Shown here piece after piece: positions 33,837 to 45,100 of a stretch of 64,000 nucleotides of DNA; position 1 is the stretch's first letter; the number at the start of each line of letters is the position of its first letter. The notes beneath the pieces are model-generated. The model was not told the origin of the DNA. It saw only the letters and a program-made list of their open reading frames with translations, and ran no database searches. The stretch is from Chaetomium olivaceum (taxonomy: Eukaryota > Ascomycota > Sordariomycetes > Sordariales > Chaetomiaceae), in NCBI GenBank assembly GCA_039881045.1, contig JAYWVB010000013.1:496001-560000 (forward strand). The letters run 5' to 3'. Position numbers and translations under genes: made by a program.

Positions 33837-35627
33837 TCAAAGCCTCTCTAACATTCCTCGTCTTCTCGCCAGACGGGCTTGCGGGAGCTCCACACCACCC
33901 ATTACGTGGACCAGGGCGCTCGTCACGCGCTTGGGAGTGTCCTCCTCCTTCTCCCCGTCCCCCTCCTCCTCCTCCTCCGAGACAGCCGTGGTGTTAAAAA
34001 GCACCCCGCCCTCCACGGAGGCCCACGAGAAGGACGGCGCACGATATTCAGCGGGCCGCGCCGCAAGAATGTCCTTTACCCTCCAGAGCAGAGCGTGGGG
34101 CAGGTCGTCGGTAAGCCAGAAGCCGCTGCAGTAGCGCTCGCCCGTCTGGGCTGCCACCAGAGCGGCGATGCCCTGGATAGCGGGGAGTCTGTCGGAGCGG
34201 ACTGTGAGTTCGGACGGCATGTAGTCCTGCAGAAAGGTCCACCAGGCGGCGTGCGTCTTGGATATCCCGCGGTGGGAATCCAGGACCTCGGACAACCGAG
34301 CCTTGTCGACCTCGACCGATGCGAACTGGTCGATGTGGTTTTCGCTCGTCTTCCCGCGCGGCCATGACTCGCCTGCCTGCAGCTGGCCGCAGCCCCAGAG
34401 AATCTGCTTCCCGGAGAATATAAGGAGACGCGGGGCCAGGATGCGCTCCTGGAAGACCCATCCCCGCTGGAACCACTCGGAGCGCCTGACGTCCTCTTCG
34501 TAGATCCGGTTGAGGTATTGGCCCATGATGCTGAACGAATATTGGGAGTCCGTTTTGAAGGGGTTAGGGACGCGGCAGGCCCGGACATGGTACGGGCTCC
34601 GTTCGGCGAAGAAGCCGCCGTCGCCATGGCCGCTGTTGGCTGCGGCAATGGTACAGGTCGAGAGGCCATATACCTTGTACATGGTCTCGGCTTCGTGCGC
34701 GAAGTCTTGCCCGTCGTCGTCTTGAATGATGCACATGAAGTCAACCCACATGTACCGGATTCCCAAAGCTCGAGTGACCGCCGCGGCGTCGCGTACTGTA
34801 TCGGAAATGTTGGAGGGAGGGATCGTCGTCTGATATGCTGCGAGGTCCGACGACTTGAGCATGAACGTTCTGCTGTTGCCCCACCGGTGACTCAGTGCGA
34901 CGTAGGGAGGGTTGGCATCCAACGAAGCGCCGGAGACGAGACGAAGGGACGGCGCTTCGGGTGAGCCGACGTCCAGCAAGCGAGTTGGCAACCAGTGCTC
35001 TGGCTGGCGGGACCCGCAGGATGGGTGGTTGTCTAGGCAGTTTTGCAGCCATGCTTGGGCGAGTCGGAGGGTCTCGGGTCGACTAGTTGATGTTTGCGAG
35101 TCTAGGTTCGTCTGAGCCAGCTCGCCAAATGTGTCGCCAGCGGCCCAGAGTTCCATCGGGAGAGTGATGTGCTCCTCCCCGTGCAACTCCAGCACTAGCC
35201 AGGAATTGGCAGCCTCTTGAACAAGGTTCTCGGCGTCCGTCGCAAGAAGAGTGCCGAGTTTATTTGGCGTAGGATCCTTCTCAAACTCGCGCAGATACAC
35301 TTCCGGGTCTGTCCATGCATCTACCGTTCCCTGAACGGCGTACCATTTTGGACCAGTCCCGTATCTCGCCCACTGAGGATTCAGGGGCTTGAAGGCGTAA
35401 GTTAGACGCACCGGGAAGGTATCGTCTGACTGCAAGTTGTGGTTCCGACGGTCATCGATGAGATGACACAGATGGCATCCCTCCCGCAATGCCTCACGAA
35501 AGGACTCAGCAGTCTGCCTCCATGGGTTGATGCTACCGTAGGCGAGCTTTTGTGGACTCGAAAATATGTCTTGGCAAGCCGGGCAGAGCCGGGCAAGACT
35601 CGAAGCCCTTGACATGGAATGTCTCAA
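33837..35627 (-). CDS. HET-domain (heterokaryon incompatibility) protein
   Basis: Intronless frame of 596 aa. The N-terminal region has the LCPACQDIF and CHLCHLIDD cysteine pairs common in this family, and an ASWL/CxxxHPSC-type segment (LQNCLDNHPSCG, near residue 196) just before the HET domain. The HET domain starts YVALSHRWG at 242-250 and continues TVRDAAAVTRALGIRYMWVD, CIIQDDDGQDFAHEAETMYK and CTIAAANSG. After it come WVFQERILAPRLLIFSGKQI and a later APSFSWASVEGGVLF block. HET proteins trigger cell death on non-self fusion in filamentous fungi. The frame ends soon after GGVELPQARLARR, earlier than usual; the sequence expected of the C-terminus is found in the ORF immediately downstream. 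A second in-frame Met at 35615 is an alternative start. Confidence 0.88.
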   Translation of the reverse strand: MRHSMSRASSLARLCPACQDIFSSPQKLAYGSINPWRQTAESFREALREGCHLCHLIDDRRNHNLQSDDTFPVRLTYAFKPLNPQWARYGTGPKWYAVQGTVDAWTDPEVYLREFEKDPTPNKLGTLLATDAENLVQEAANSWLVLELHGEEHITLPMELWAAGDTFGELAQTNLDSQTSTSRPETLRLAQAWLQNCLDNHPSCGSRQPEHWLPTRLLDVGSPEAPSLRLVSGASLDANPPYVALSHRWGNSRTFMLKSSDLAAYQTTIPPSNISDTVRDAAAVTRALGIRYMWVDFMCIIQDDDGQDFAHEAETMYKVYGLSTCTIAAANSGHGDGGFFAERSPYHVRACRVPNPFKTDSQYSFSIMGQYLNRIYEEDVRRSEWFQRGWVFQERILAPRLLIFSGKQILWGCGQLQAGESWPRGKTSENHIDQFASVEVDKARLSEVLDSHRGISKTHAAWWTFLQDYMPSELTVRSDRLPAIQGIAALVAAQTGERYCSGFWLTDDLPHALLWRVKDILAARPAEYRAPSFSWASVEGGVLFNTTAVSEEEEEGDGEKEEDTPKRVTSALVHVMGGVELPQARLARRRGMLERL

Positions 35628-37003
35628 GTCAACTTCGATTGGGGTTCAGGTCGATTGGGTAGCTCTGCGACCTCGGAATGTTTGGCTGGGTGGTGGAGGG
35701 GTGAGGCCCGTAAGGGATGATGAAGCGCAAGCAGCATTCTAGGCAAGCAGCATTCTAGACAACCGCATAGGAGTCAGGTCAGGGCTGTCGAGAGCGTTAT
35801 AGAATGCCATGGTGCGGAGGAAAACGCACGCGGCTGAGAGAGACTTGGCGGTGAAATGTGTCGGGACGAGGCCGCCATGATGACTGCGTTCAGCGGACCT
35901 TGGTGGGTTGATTGGTGCCCGCACAACAACCCTTGCTTTCACCGAGTACTTCGCCATCTTCCTTGGCCATCAACAGGCGTTGATGTGGTTTGTGAAGATG
36001 GAAGGAAGAATACCACAGCGGTGGTCTGTGGTGTGCCAAAAACTTTTGACAAAACTCAACTGGTCGAAGGTTGTCGAATGCAACAAGCTTTGTTAGGTGG
36101 GCCACTAAAACGGGTGCTGATGGACCCCCCAGGGCCGCGCACGCCTAAAAAATACTGGGTAACCCTAAGTACCCTAACACAACTCCTCGCATCCCTGATT
36201 CAACTGATTCAATTGAATCAGTTAAAGAACAGGTTATTAATGGGATCGAACGTAGGAGATTTACAAAGGAGTCATGGAAAATTTGCACATTTCACTATTT
36301 ACAAATTATCAAAAGATGTGTTCCTTCCTCAAGTTGATATACGATGCAGCTCTCTCCATGGTGGGGAGGTTCTGGGGGATAACTGCCCCGTCAGGTCCAG
36401 TAGTCTAAGGGTAAATACAGCGGTCGGTCAGTTGGTGTCGCGGTGTCCAAGTCCAAATGGCAGTCTGCCACTTGTAGTACAACCCACATGATCGGTTGAC
36501 ATAAAGTGTTAAATTGAGTTGGGTCAGATACAACTGAGATGGCATAGACATGCGCACCCAAAGCCGGGCATCGAGTCCTTGGAACGGAATATCTCGGACC
36601 CGGGATGCACACATCCGTTGGGGCATATGGTGCAGCAAAGATGCCTCTCCGCCCGAGCTCGGCACGTCGAGAGGGGTCTAAGGCCGTAACATGACCCAAG
36701 GTCGCACACGGTTGAGCTAAACGGCCGGCCCGTGTACGATCTGTCAACTACGACTCGCCCTAGTGGCATCATGTGTCTCTCCGCATATTATTCTCGCCCG
36801 TTCCAAAAGGGAAACCGCATATCCATCTGCCTATTGGAGCATAAGAAGCGGCATTTCTGGTCCCTAACACGACGATACGATGCGTTGCGGGTACGACAAA
36901 GGCGCCCGACTGAGTCTAGGGGCGGATAGATCGCGATGAGCACGACAGGTCAGGTAACACGAGGAAGAACCGGGAGGATAATCAAGATCTTGTGGCTGTC
37001 TGC
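35628..37003. other. Intergenic between HET gene and AsnRS gene
   Basis: 1.4 kb. It includes the HET promoter, a short direct repeat (GCAAGCAGCATTCTAG twice near 35727-35758) and a 22-bp perfect palindrome at 36202-36223. Frames up to 211 codons resemble nothing known. Confidence 0.4.
36202..36223. repeat. 22-bp perfect palindrome
   Basis: Self-complementary sequence centred on AATT, with half-site AACTGATTCAA. It has no spacer, so a dimeric protein site or cruciform is more likely than an RNA terminator. Confidence 0.6.
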
Positions 37004-38768
37004 TCAGCAGTCGCATCGTCCATGCCAGCGTGGGAATGAGACAATGTCTCGGACGGTTTGGACGCCAGCTAGATAGCTGAGCAGCCGGTCAAAGCCGACA
37101 CCGAACCCGCCGTGCGGTGGGCATCCCCAACGGCGGAGGTCGACGTACCAGTCGAGACCACCGCAGGAGCTCTCGCCGCGGGCGCCTTCTGATGGCGGTT
37201 TAAAGATCCCCTGCCGCTTCATGACGTCTAGGAGAGGGTCCAAACGGTGCTCGCGCATTGACCCACCAGCAATCTCGCAAAACTCTGGCACCAGCAAGTC
37301 AAAGCAATCGACTGTTGGGCCGGGTACGCCAGAGGCAGGCGTCTGGGTTTCGCGCATGTAAAAGGCCTTGATGTCTCGGGGGTAGTTGGTAACAAAGACG
37401 GGTTTCTCACCGCCTCCGACGTATTCAGCAAGGTACTTTTCATGCTCAGATTGCAGCCCTGCACCCCATGTCGGCTTGTGCTCGAAGAGGTCGGGTCTCT
37501 GCTGTAACAGTGCGACGGCGTCCGAGTATGTGATTCGCGGCCAGTCCTGGCGCGCCAGGCCCTCCCAACGCTGCCTTACTTCCACGGCCGGCGCCAGATC
37601 GGTGCCGCTGTGGCGTGATCGGAAGAGAAGATCCCGGAATGTGGCCGTCTCCATAAGATTGGTACTCAATGAACGTAGCATATCTTCGGCTAGGTCCATG
37701 ACGGGCGTGAGGTCATCCACAAAGCTCATTTCGGCTTCAAGCATGTAAAACTCGCTCAGGTGCCTCGAGGTGTCGCTCTTCTCGGCGCGGAAAACGGGCG
37801 AGAGGGTCCAGACATCGCCGACCGATTGCGCGAGGGCCTCCAGATGGAGCTGGGTCGAGACAGTGAGATACTTTTTGGAGCGGAAGAAAGGCTCTTCGGA
37901 GCCGTCCTTGTTGGCCGGGGCAGGCGTGCCATTGGGGCGTCACCGTGAAGACCTCACCGGCGCCCTCACAGTCCGACGACGTGATGATGGGCGGGTGTGT
38001 TTGAGTGAAGGATCGCCCTGCAAAGAACTGAGTCAAGGATGCGATGGCATCGGAGCGCAGTCTCAGCAAGAGAGCGTTGACTGGAGTTCTCGGCCGCAAG
38101 TGCGGCATGGTACGGAGATACTCAGGTGTCTGGTATTTCTTTTGTATGGGGAATGTCTGCGGGGCCGGTTGTTAGAATAGTTATACATTATACATTGGCT
38201 GGTGCATGTCTTCATGCCTTGTGAAAACAGGGCAGAGCATACCTTTGCGTCGGACGGACCCAAGACCTCTACTTTGCTTACATGCAACTCATGGCTCTGA
38301 GAGGCTCCGGGAGAGGCCACCCAAGAGCCGGTGAGGCGGACGGCCGCACCAACGGTCAGGCTGCAGGGACGGCGTCAGTAGAGTACCAGGTAACCAGCTT
38401 AACCGAGACATCCTTCTGTATGCCGGGAGGGGGCGGGATGAAAGGGAAGGGGAGGGGGGGGAGGAGATGGAGGAATAGGTTGTTTCTTACTCTTCGGCTT
38501 CGGCGCGGTCGGCCCGGACGAGGGCCTGTAGAGGAGCCAGCGAAGAGCCATCGCCGAGGGCGACGAATTGATGGGCTTTCATTGACCGGACGGACCGGAC
38601 GAAGCCGTTGACGGTCACATCCTCCGCCTTCTCGTCGGGTCTCCACTGGAGTAACTCGGCAACGGAACGGTTTGCCCGCTGAGAGACAGATCGGTGGAAG
38701 CTGGCGAGGGGACGCGGACGCAAGACACGCGAGACACTCGACGGCCGAAGTGCCGGAGCGGGCCGCAT
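37004..38768 (-). CDS. slm5: Asparaginyl-tRNA synthetase, mitochondrial, with one-base frame break
   Basis: Exons 38768-38491, 38360-38243 and 38156-37004. Splice sites are canonical, with phase 2 then phase 0. The Arg-rich start (MRPAPALRPSSVSRVLRPRP) looks like a mitochondrial import signal. An OB-fold anticodon-binding domain follows (VNGFVRSVRSMKAHQFVALG, WVASPGASQSHELHVSKVEV), then the class II core: EYLRTMPHLRPRT, CEGAGEVFTVTP, KKYLTVSTQLHLEALA, motif 2 (FRAEKSDTSRHLSEFYMLE) and motif 3 (GGFGVGFDRLLSYLAG). The third exon is one base too long. At 37934-37937 a run of four G should be three, which turns VTP-QWHACP into the expected VTP-NGTPAPANKDGSEEPFF. All downstream conserved motifs are then in frame. 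It charges mitochondrial tRNA-Asn. Either an assembly insertion or a recent inactivating mutation. Confidence 0.9.
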
Positions 38769-41006
38769 GGCTCGGAGGTCACCTGGGTTTAGTTCCCAAT
38801 TGCAAATGCAGGTCTGCAGTTCTGCGGTTCTGCGGTGTCCGATGTCGGCAGTTATGTCTGGATGGAGGTCTGGCCCTGATTTGCTGTTTCTCAATGTAGG
38901 TACTGACAGCGTGCGTACTGTGTAAGCTTGAGGGCTGAATAACGCCAACTGGGATTTCCACGCCTTGGATAAACCGGATGTGCTAAGGTAGGATAGAGAC
39001 GCGCCATCGAGAGTCCAGCATTTTTTTTGAGTCTTGGCGGTTGAGTTCGGAGACGGCACACGCGGGCCAAGATCCCTGTCATCCTTTTTTTTTACCTGAC
39101 TCCCCTGACTCCCTGACCTTTCTTCCTCGAACGAGCCCACAGTTCCACTCGAACCATTCGATTCAAACCCCAAGACTCCACTGCTGCACTTGCCCTTCTC
39201 AGACCTTGCGCTATCGTGATTGGCTGTAGCTCGGTGCCATCCAATCTATTTCTTGGCACGAGCGATAGAGCAAGCTAGCGCCTTCCCACCTTGGCTTTTC
39301 AGTTCAAGTTGGTAACAACACCACAGCTCTGACGACTAAGGTAACCTTCCAGGTTAGCAGGAGGAAGATACTTCGGCACGGGGAAGCCAGGTACTGGACG
39401 TTCTATTGTAAAAGCTGGGGTGCCCTGTCTAGGTGATGTGGCTTTCCCCGCAGGGAACAGCTCCTTCCCGCTACTAACCTATCTCTGCCGGATCCATGAC
39501 AGGGAGGAAGGGGCTCTTTTTGCTTTTTCTTCGGTTACCTGACAAAGTTTTCCCTTTCGGCACCTCACGCTTGCATCTTCTCAGCTGAGCTCCCGGCGCT
39601 GTGGCTTCCGCCATCCAGCGAGACCTTTCGACCTTTCGACTTTTTTTCGATTTTTCGACTTTTCCACTGACGATCCCTTGCCCCGCTTCAGGTGATGCTT
39701 GGGCATCCAGGCTTGCCGGCACTCGTCATTGCGCAGGGAAGTGGTCAGACATGCATTGTATCGGTTTTGTCTTTTTTAGCTATCCCCGCGCCCGCGCTGC
39801 CGCCCTCGCTCACCGGCTTCCTTTGGCAAGCATGCGATGATATGCGATGATGCGAGCATGCGTGGGTGCGACGATTGAATGAAGCTTGGGTGCTTGGGTC
39901 ACCCCTCTTCCTTCTCCCGGCCGGGATGCCGATCCAGAAAACCCGCCGGCCAACAGTGAGCAGCCGCTCGGTGGACTGAGCCGAGCGGCTCGATTGCATG
40001 TCTCGCCCCCATTGGATTTTGATTCGCCCTTGCAACTGCAATTGCAATAGCTAAGTGCGGAGTTCAAGCCATGCCCAGAGCCCGAGTAATTATTGGTTTC
40101 AGCAGCTGCCCGCGCCCTGGAGGGCTTCAGAGGGCTCGACGCATGCACCAGGTTCAAAAAGACTTCCATTCAACGGCGGGCGGCAGGGACCCGGCCCATG
40201 TCTCTGGTCCCGAGTGGCGCGGGAATACCAGATTGACTCAGACTCCAAGATGGCGCACCTACAGCAGCACAGCAGCCCCAGAGCAAGCAGCTCCAAGTGC
40301 CCCGGCACCTGCCCACTGTGTAATGGATGCAATTCCATGGGTCTCGGCAAGTCACCTCACGCCCCAACCCTGTCCCCAGGCATCTCAGGGGTTTCTTGTT
40401 CTTTTTCTTGGCCGTCCATGCTACGCTACTTCGTATCAGTGACGAGGGCGTATGTATATTCATCTAGCCGGAGAAGGCCTTCTCTCCTGGCTTACTCCGT
40501 GGTGTGGTATTGCAGGTAAGCATCTTACCCCTGCTGGGCCGAAATCTCGAATAATACCAGGCGGTCCCCACGTTTGACAGCTCGGTACGTATGGATCCTT
40601 GGCCTTCTCGCCAACAATACATACGGCTTTGGATGTCTTTTGATGTCTGAGACCGAGATGTTACACAGAGATCTCTCTGCATGGGAATCGCAGCACGCGA
40701 CACGGTCGTCGTGTTGGTCGCTGCGGCTGCTCGCAAGCAACGGCGTTTCTGGCGTTTCTGGCGTTTTCCGAATCTCTCCTTTCTCACCCCACACCCCTTG
40801 ACCACTCTTATGCAGATATAAAGCAACTCATACCCCCAAACACCCTCTCCCGGGAATTGGTACAGCTAACAACATCCAAACCCGACCTCACCCTCAACTG
40901 ACCTCCACGGCGGCCTGACTTCTCGCAAGGCATATTACCATCCATCCGTCAACCGCCTCGCCGGGTGCCCCTCATTTCCCTCCCTCCCTCGCCTACCCAC
41001 AAAACG
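38769..41006. promoter_or_regulatory. Divergent intergenic region AsnRS / PARG-like gene
   Basis: 2.2 kb between two start codons facing away from each other. It holds both promoters; a TATA box for the rightward gene lies at 40817-40822. No coding sequence recognised. Confidence 0.4.
40817..40822 (+). promoter_or_regulatory. TATA box of the PARG-like gene
   Basis: GATATAAAGC about 190 bp upstream of the ATG at 41007. Confidence 0.45.
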
Positions 41007-42139
41007 ATGCCTTCTTCCAGCTCCAAGTCCAAGCCCAAGCCATCTGAGGTTGCCTCGGAGGCCAAGAGGATTTACATTCCTACCATCAAGGAAAAGTACG
41101 CAGCAACTTGGTCCACCTGCTCGTACATCTATCACCAGCCACTACTGCAAATCAACTTCGACGAGCGCCCGCTTGACCTTTCCCCTCCCGTCTTCTGTGA
41201 GTATGAACCTCGAGGACGCAACGGTGGTCTGGTCCTAACATGGCCCCCTAGATGTCTCCAGCGGAGACCCGGTCAACACGGCACTGGATTGGGTGGACTC
41301 GGCACAGTGTGCCATACCTTTCATCTGTGCAGCGAACGACAAGCGCCCTGGTGGTGACTGGGAGACGGGTGTGGTAGGCTACGAGGAGCGTCTATGCCGG
41401 CGGAGCACCCTCGCGGCGTGCCTGGGGACGCCAGCGGATGGTTCTCCAGCCAACAGCCATTATCCCCTTCCGATATGCGCCGGAGTCCTGTCACAGCATG
41501 TTGGTTAGTTTGATCCTCTTACCTCTTTCTCTTATAGGTTTCGGCCCATTAACCTGCCACACAGTCGTGTTTCGTGGCCCCCACGACAAATATGAGAAGC
41601 TGCCGACCGACCAGTGGCGGGCACTGCCTGTCGTGTCGGTACCTCCGCCACGCTGGCCCAAGCTGACACAGAATGGCACCAAGTACTCGTTTGCCGATGA
41701 GCGCGAGATGGTCAAGGAGAAGATGCGTGGCGCACTCCGAATCTGCGCCTACAACAACTACAGCACCGTCGTGATAGGGGACTTTGGCCTCGGAAACGGT
41801 TACCGGAACCCGCCCCAGGAGCTCGCCGAGCTGTGGCGGGAAGTTTGCCTCTACGACCCCGACCTTCGCGGCCGGATCCGCTGCGTAGCATTCGTGTTTG
41901 AGGACCCCAACCAGAGCACCACACAACTGATCCTGGACGATATCGCGAAGAAGGCCAAGGGCAGCAGCGGGTCATCGAGCCGATCCAAGACAAAGGGCAG
42001 CTCGTCGAGCTCAAGCTCACCGCCCGGGACCTCGCCCGCCGACGTGGACATTTTCTCTCGCGTGTTCGACAACACAGAAATCCAGAGGTTTCTTGCGCAG
42101 CCGGATGCGCGATACGGTCTGAGCAACCTCCTTGTTTGA
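41007..42139 (+). CDS. Bacterial-type poly(ADP-ribose) glycohydrolase-like protein (TIGR02452/DUF2263)
   Basis: Exons 41007-41196, 41252-41503 and 41565-42139; 338 aa. Introns run GTGAGT to CTAG and GTTAGT to ACACAG. A closer acceptor at 41534 would insert GFGPLTCHT and cannot be excluded. Starts MPSSSSKSKPKPSEVASEAK with the typical KRIYIPTIKEKY segment, then N-T-A-L-D-W, CAANDKRPGGDWETGVVGYE and ERLCRRSTL, followed by VVVFRGPHDKYE, MRGALRICAYNNYSTVVIGD and GCGxxxNPPxxVA-like FGLGNGYRNPPQELAELW, ending in a Ser-rich stretch and a final helix. The family hydrolyses ADP-ribose chains with a GGG loop and a QEE catalytic pair. Here the loop is GGD (97-99) and the pair is Y-E108-E109, so both glutamates remain. 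Activity is inferred, not certain. Confidence 0.85.
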
Positions 42140-45100
42140 TGGCATTTGGCTTTTTCCTGTGGCGGGCTTCCTGGGCGTTACGGAGGCGGCTCCGAGTTGG
42201 GATTTGCATTGGCTTTTTTGGACATTTCTTATTGGGTTACCTCCTCATGTCTCACTTTAATCTTTTGGACAGCATTCCGGGGGGCCGTTTCTGTTGGTTC
42301 GGATACACGGGGTTTCCGACTCTACCATGATTCCCCGACTTTAGTCTACCCCGCAACGATAAGGATAATGTACTGTATAGTTTGCCTAGTTCTGTTATGT
42401 CTGTTATGTCTGTTTATGCACTACCCTTCGCCATCTATCTTTTTTTTTGGCCTCATCCATGTCCATGGAGCGGCAAGCGCGCTTGTCTGGGTTGAGTTGT
42501 CTGGGAACCAACAGGGAGGCCGAGCCCAGCCCCCAACTTGCCGAGAAACAGGCCCTGAACCCCCGGGCCGAGACTGATCAACGGCCGGGGAACCAAGCCA
42601 GGGGGCCTGCAAGCATCCTGGTTTATCACGATCCGGCGACTGGCTGTCATCATCAGTCTCAGACATGGGGTGACCTCATGGGTGATGGTCTGCATGAGGC
42701 TGAAGCCGTGCCGTCAATTATTGGCTCAGAAGAAGGCCAAACTGCATCCTTAGACCATGACGAACACTCCCTCGGTGCGTTTGGCGCAGATTTCTATCGG
42801 GTCCCGCCAAGTCGCAACAGGTATTTGGAGCGACCGCAATGCCTCATTGGGAGGTGGCTGCAGACGTGGCGAGCGGGCAACTTTCCTTTTGCTTTTTCCA
42901 GCCCCGCCGGTCCTCATGCTCTTGACAACCGCGCCACTTATTCGAGTCCTCGGACCGGAGTTCACTCCATCAGGAGACGAACCGAGACCGTCGTCTGGCA
43001 GCATGGCCGCCGCTCCCCGCTGCCTTCGTGCCGGCCTATCCCCCCTTCCTCTCGAGGGACCAACCTTCAGCAACATCCGGAGATAGACACACACGGGACA
43101 AGCCCCCTCCACGACTCACCAAGAAGCGGTCAGGGCATTATGAATGCATACATGGTATATCTTGAAACATTGAAACACGAAATCAGTGTCACATCTGCAC
43201 AGCGGCGAGCCGTTGGCCTGGGGGGGGTTATCCGTTGCCAAGGCAGTGGGTGACCGAGATCCGGCGGTGGCGGCGCGAGATGAGGCACGCAAGCGGGCAA
43301 GATTTCTTGCACAACGCTACCACCTTCACTGACCGCCATGCAGTAGTGTGAAACGTTGTCGTGCGGAGAGCCATCTTCATCCTCTACCTTTCAACCCCTG
43401 ACTCGTTCTCGTTCTGCGGCCCCGTTGTGTATGTACGTCTCCTCTCCATGTCGCCGAATCCCCCAGGTATCTACTGTGTACATACGCCTGCAGATCTGCC
43501 GATATGATCGTCCACCGTCGGTGATAGATGACCGTTGCAATGTGAGGACCCTGCATCTTCACGTCCAAATTTCCAGAGCCGAAACATAGCAGTATCAACC
43601 CCCTCTTACGGGACTGTCAACACCCACCACCCATACCATCTTTCCCGTCTCTTCCGGCGCAGACGGAGAGGAGAAGGGCGGTGAAGCAGCCTCTCGAGAG
43701 GAGGTCACCGTCGCACAAGCACAACCTGCGGATACCCCCGGTGGAACACCAAATGGTCTTGGGCAACACAGACATCACAAGGCCCTCCGCTCCCGAGACC
43801 GCAGTGTGTGAGATCGAGTCAGACAGATCGTAGATTGTACGCCACACCACAAACAAACGACCCACAAAGGCATAGGCACCCGGCATCTGGGTGACTGCGT
43901 TAGCCTTGCCGCCCCTAGACTGGTGTAACGGGGTTTGGGGGCTGGGTCGATCACAGGACCGAGCAGGGCAAGGCAGGGCAGGGCCAGGGTCTTTTCTTGA
44001 CAATGGAATGCAGGCAGGGGCAAGGTTATTGTTACGGGGGGCTGGCCGTGCTGACTGCACATAGGGCCGTAAGGAATGTTCGGCGAGTCAAAGGACTGTT
44101 GATTACGGGTTCTGGGTCGTCTGTGGTTAAGATGAGTGGTTGTGTCTGAGAAGGGAGTGAATGAGTGGCATGGGGATTCTCCGGCAACTGCCGTTCTTTT
44201 TCTCCCCTTCATTTTTGTTGAAGAAGAAGCACATGAATAAACGCCGGGGTGAAACGGTCCGGCATGCGACTCCGACCATGACTTCATAGTTACATGGCCG
44301 CCACATCACTAGGACCCCGACCATCCATGAACCGGACTAAGACACATCTAGACCCCTAGACAAACCCCTTACCCGACACCCAACGGCCGGCCGGGGCCAT
44401 GAAACTAGGGAGGTGTTCCCTGTAAAAGTGACAGGTAACAACCGGGTATCGCTTACTGTTCCGAAAACCCCGGGATCGAGTTAGTTTTTTTTTCCCACAG
44501 CCGGGCAGAGGACAGAAGAAGCAATGCCCTCTCCATCTGTCTCTCCCCACGTCACATCCACATCCACACCTCAACAACAACAACACATCAACCCCTAAAC
44601 AATGGACCAACACAATAGCAACACATCATCATCTGCTCCGGCAAAACCACGGAATCACATCACATCCCCCATCTCTAGCTAGCCATCAAGGGGGTAGGTG
44701 GTGGGGGGAAGGGGGGAGGGGGGGAAGGGGGGTGCTCACCAACCATCACGGGGGTACACGCATACAGAAGAGGGAGAAAGCAAGCAACCCCCCAAACCCA
44801 CCACCCCCACCCGCGCCCATCCTATTCGAAACCCCAAACCCCAAACCAAAAAGCCCCAAAAAAGAAAGAAAAAGACAAAAAGAAAGGGACCACCACCCAC
44901 CGGTGACCTCCCGGCCCCCTCCGATAGCCACAGCACACACACCGTACCGACGGCAGCAGGTAAAATGAACGCCAGTCAGCCGAAAACGCCGGGCCGAAAG
45001 TCCTCGGCCAGCTAGAACCAGCCAGAACCAGTCACCCACCCACCCACCCAGCCAGTCGGCCGGCCTGCCTGCCTGCCGGGCACGAAGTTAACTAGAGGAC

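Noticed and set aside
36241..36260. GTTCGATCCC-like T-loop motif on the minus strand
   Set aside because: No cloverleaf or A-box at the right distance, so not called as a tRNA.
35856..36491. 211-codon frame between the HET and AsnRS genes
   Set aside because: No recognised similarity, and it runs through the 22-bp palindrome and AT-rich sequence.
42447..43253. 268-codon frame downstream of the PARG-like gene
   Set aside because: No domain or plausible start context; sits in a 3' intergenic region.
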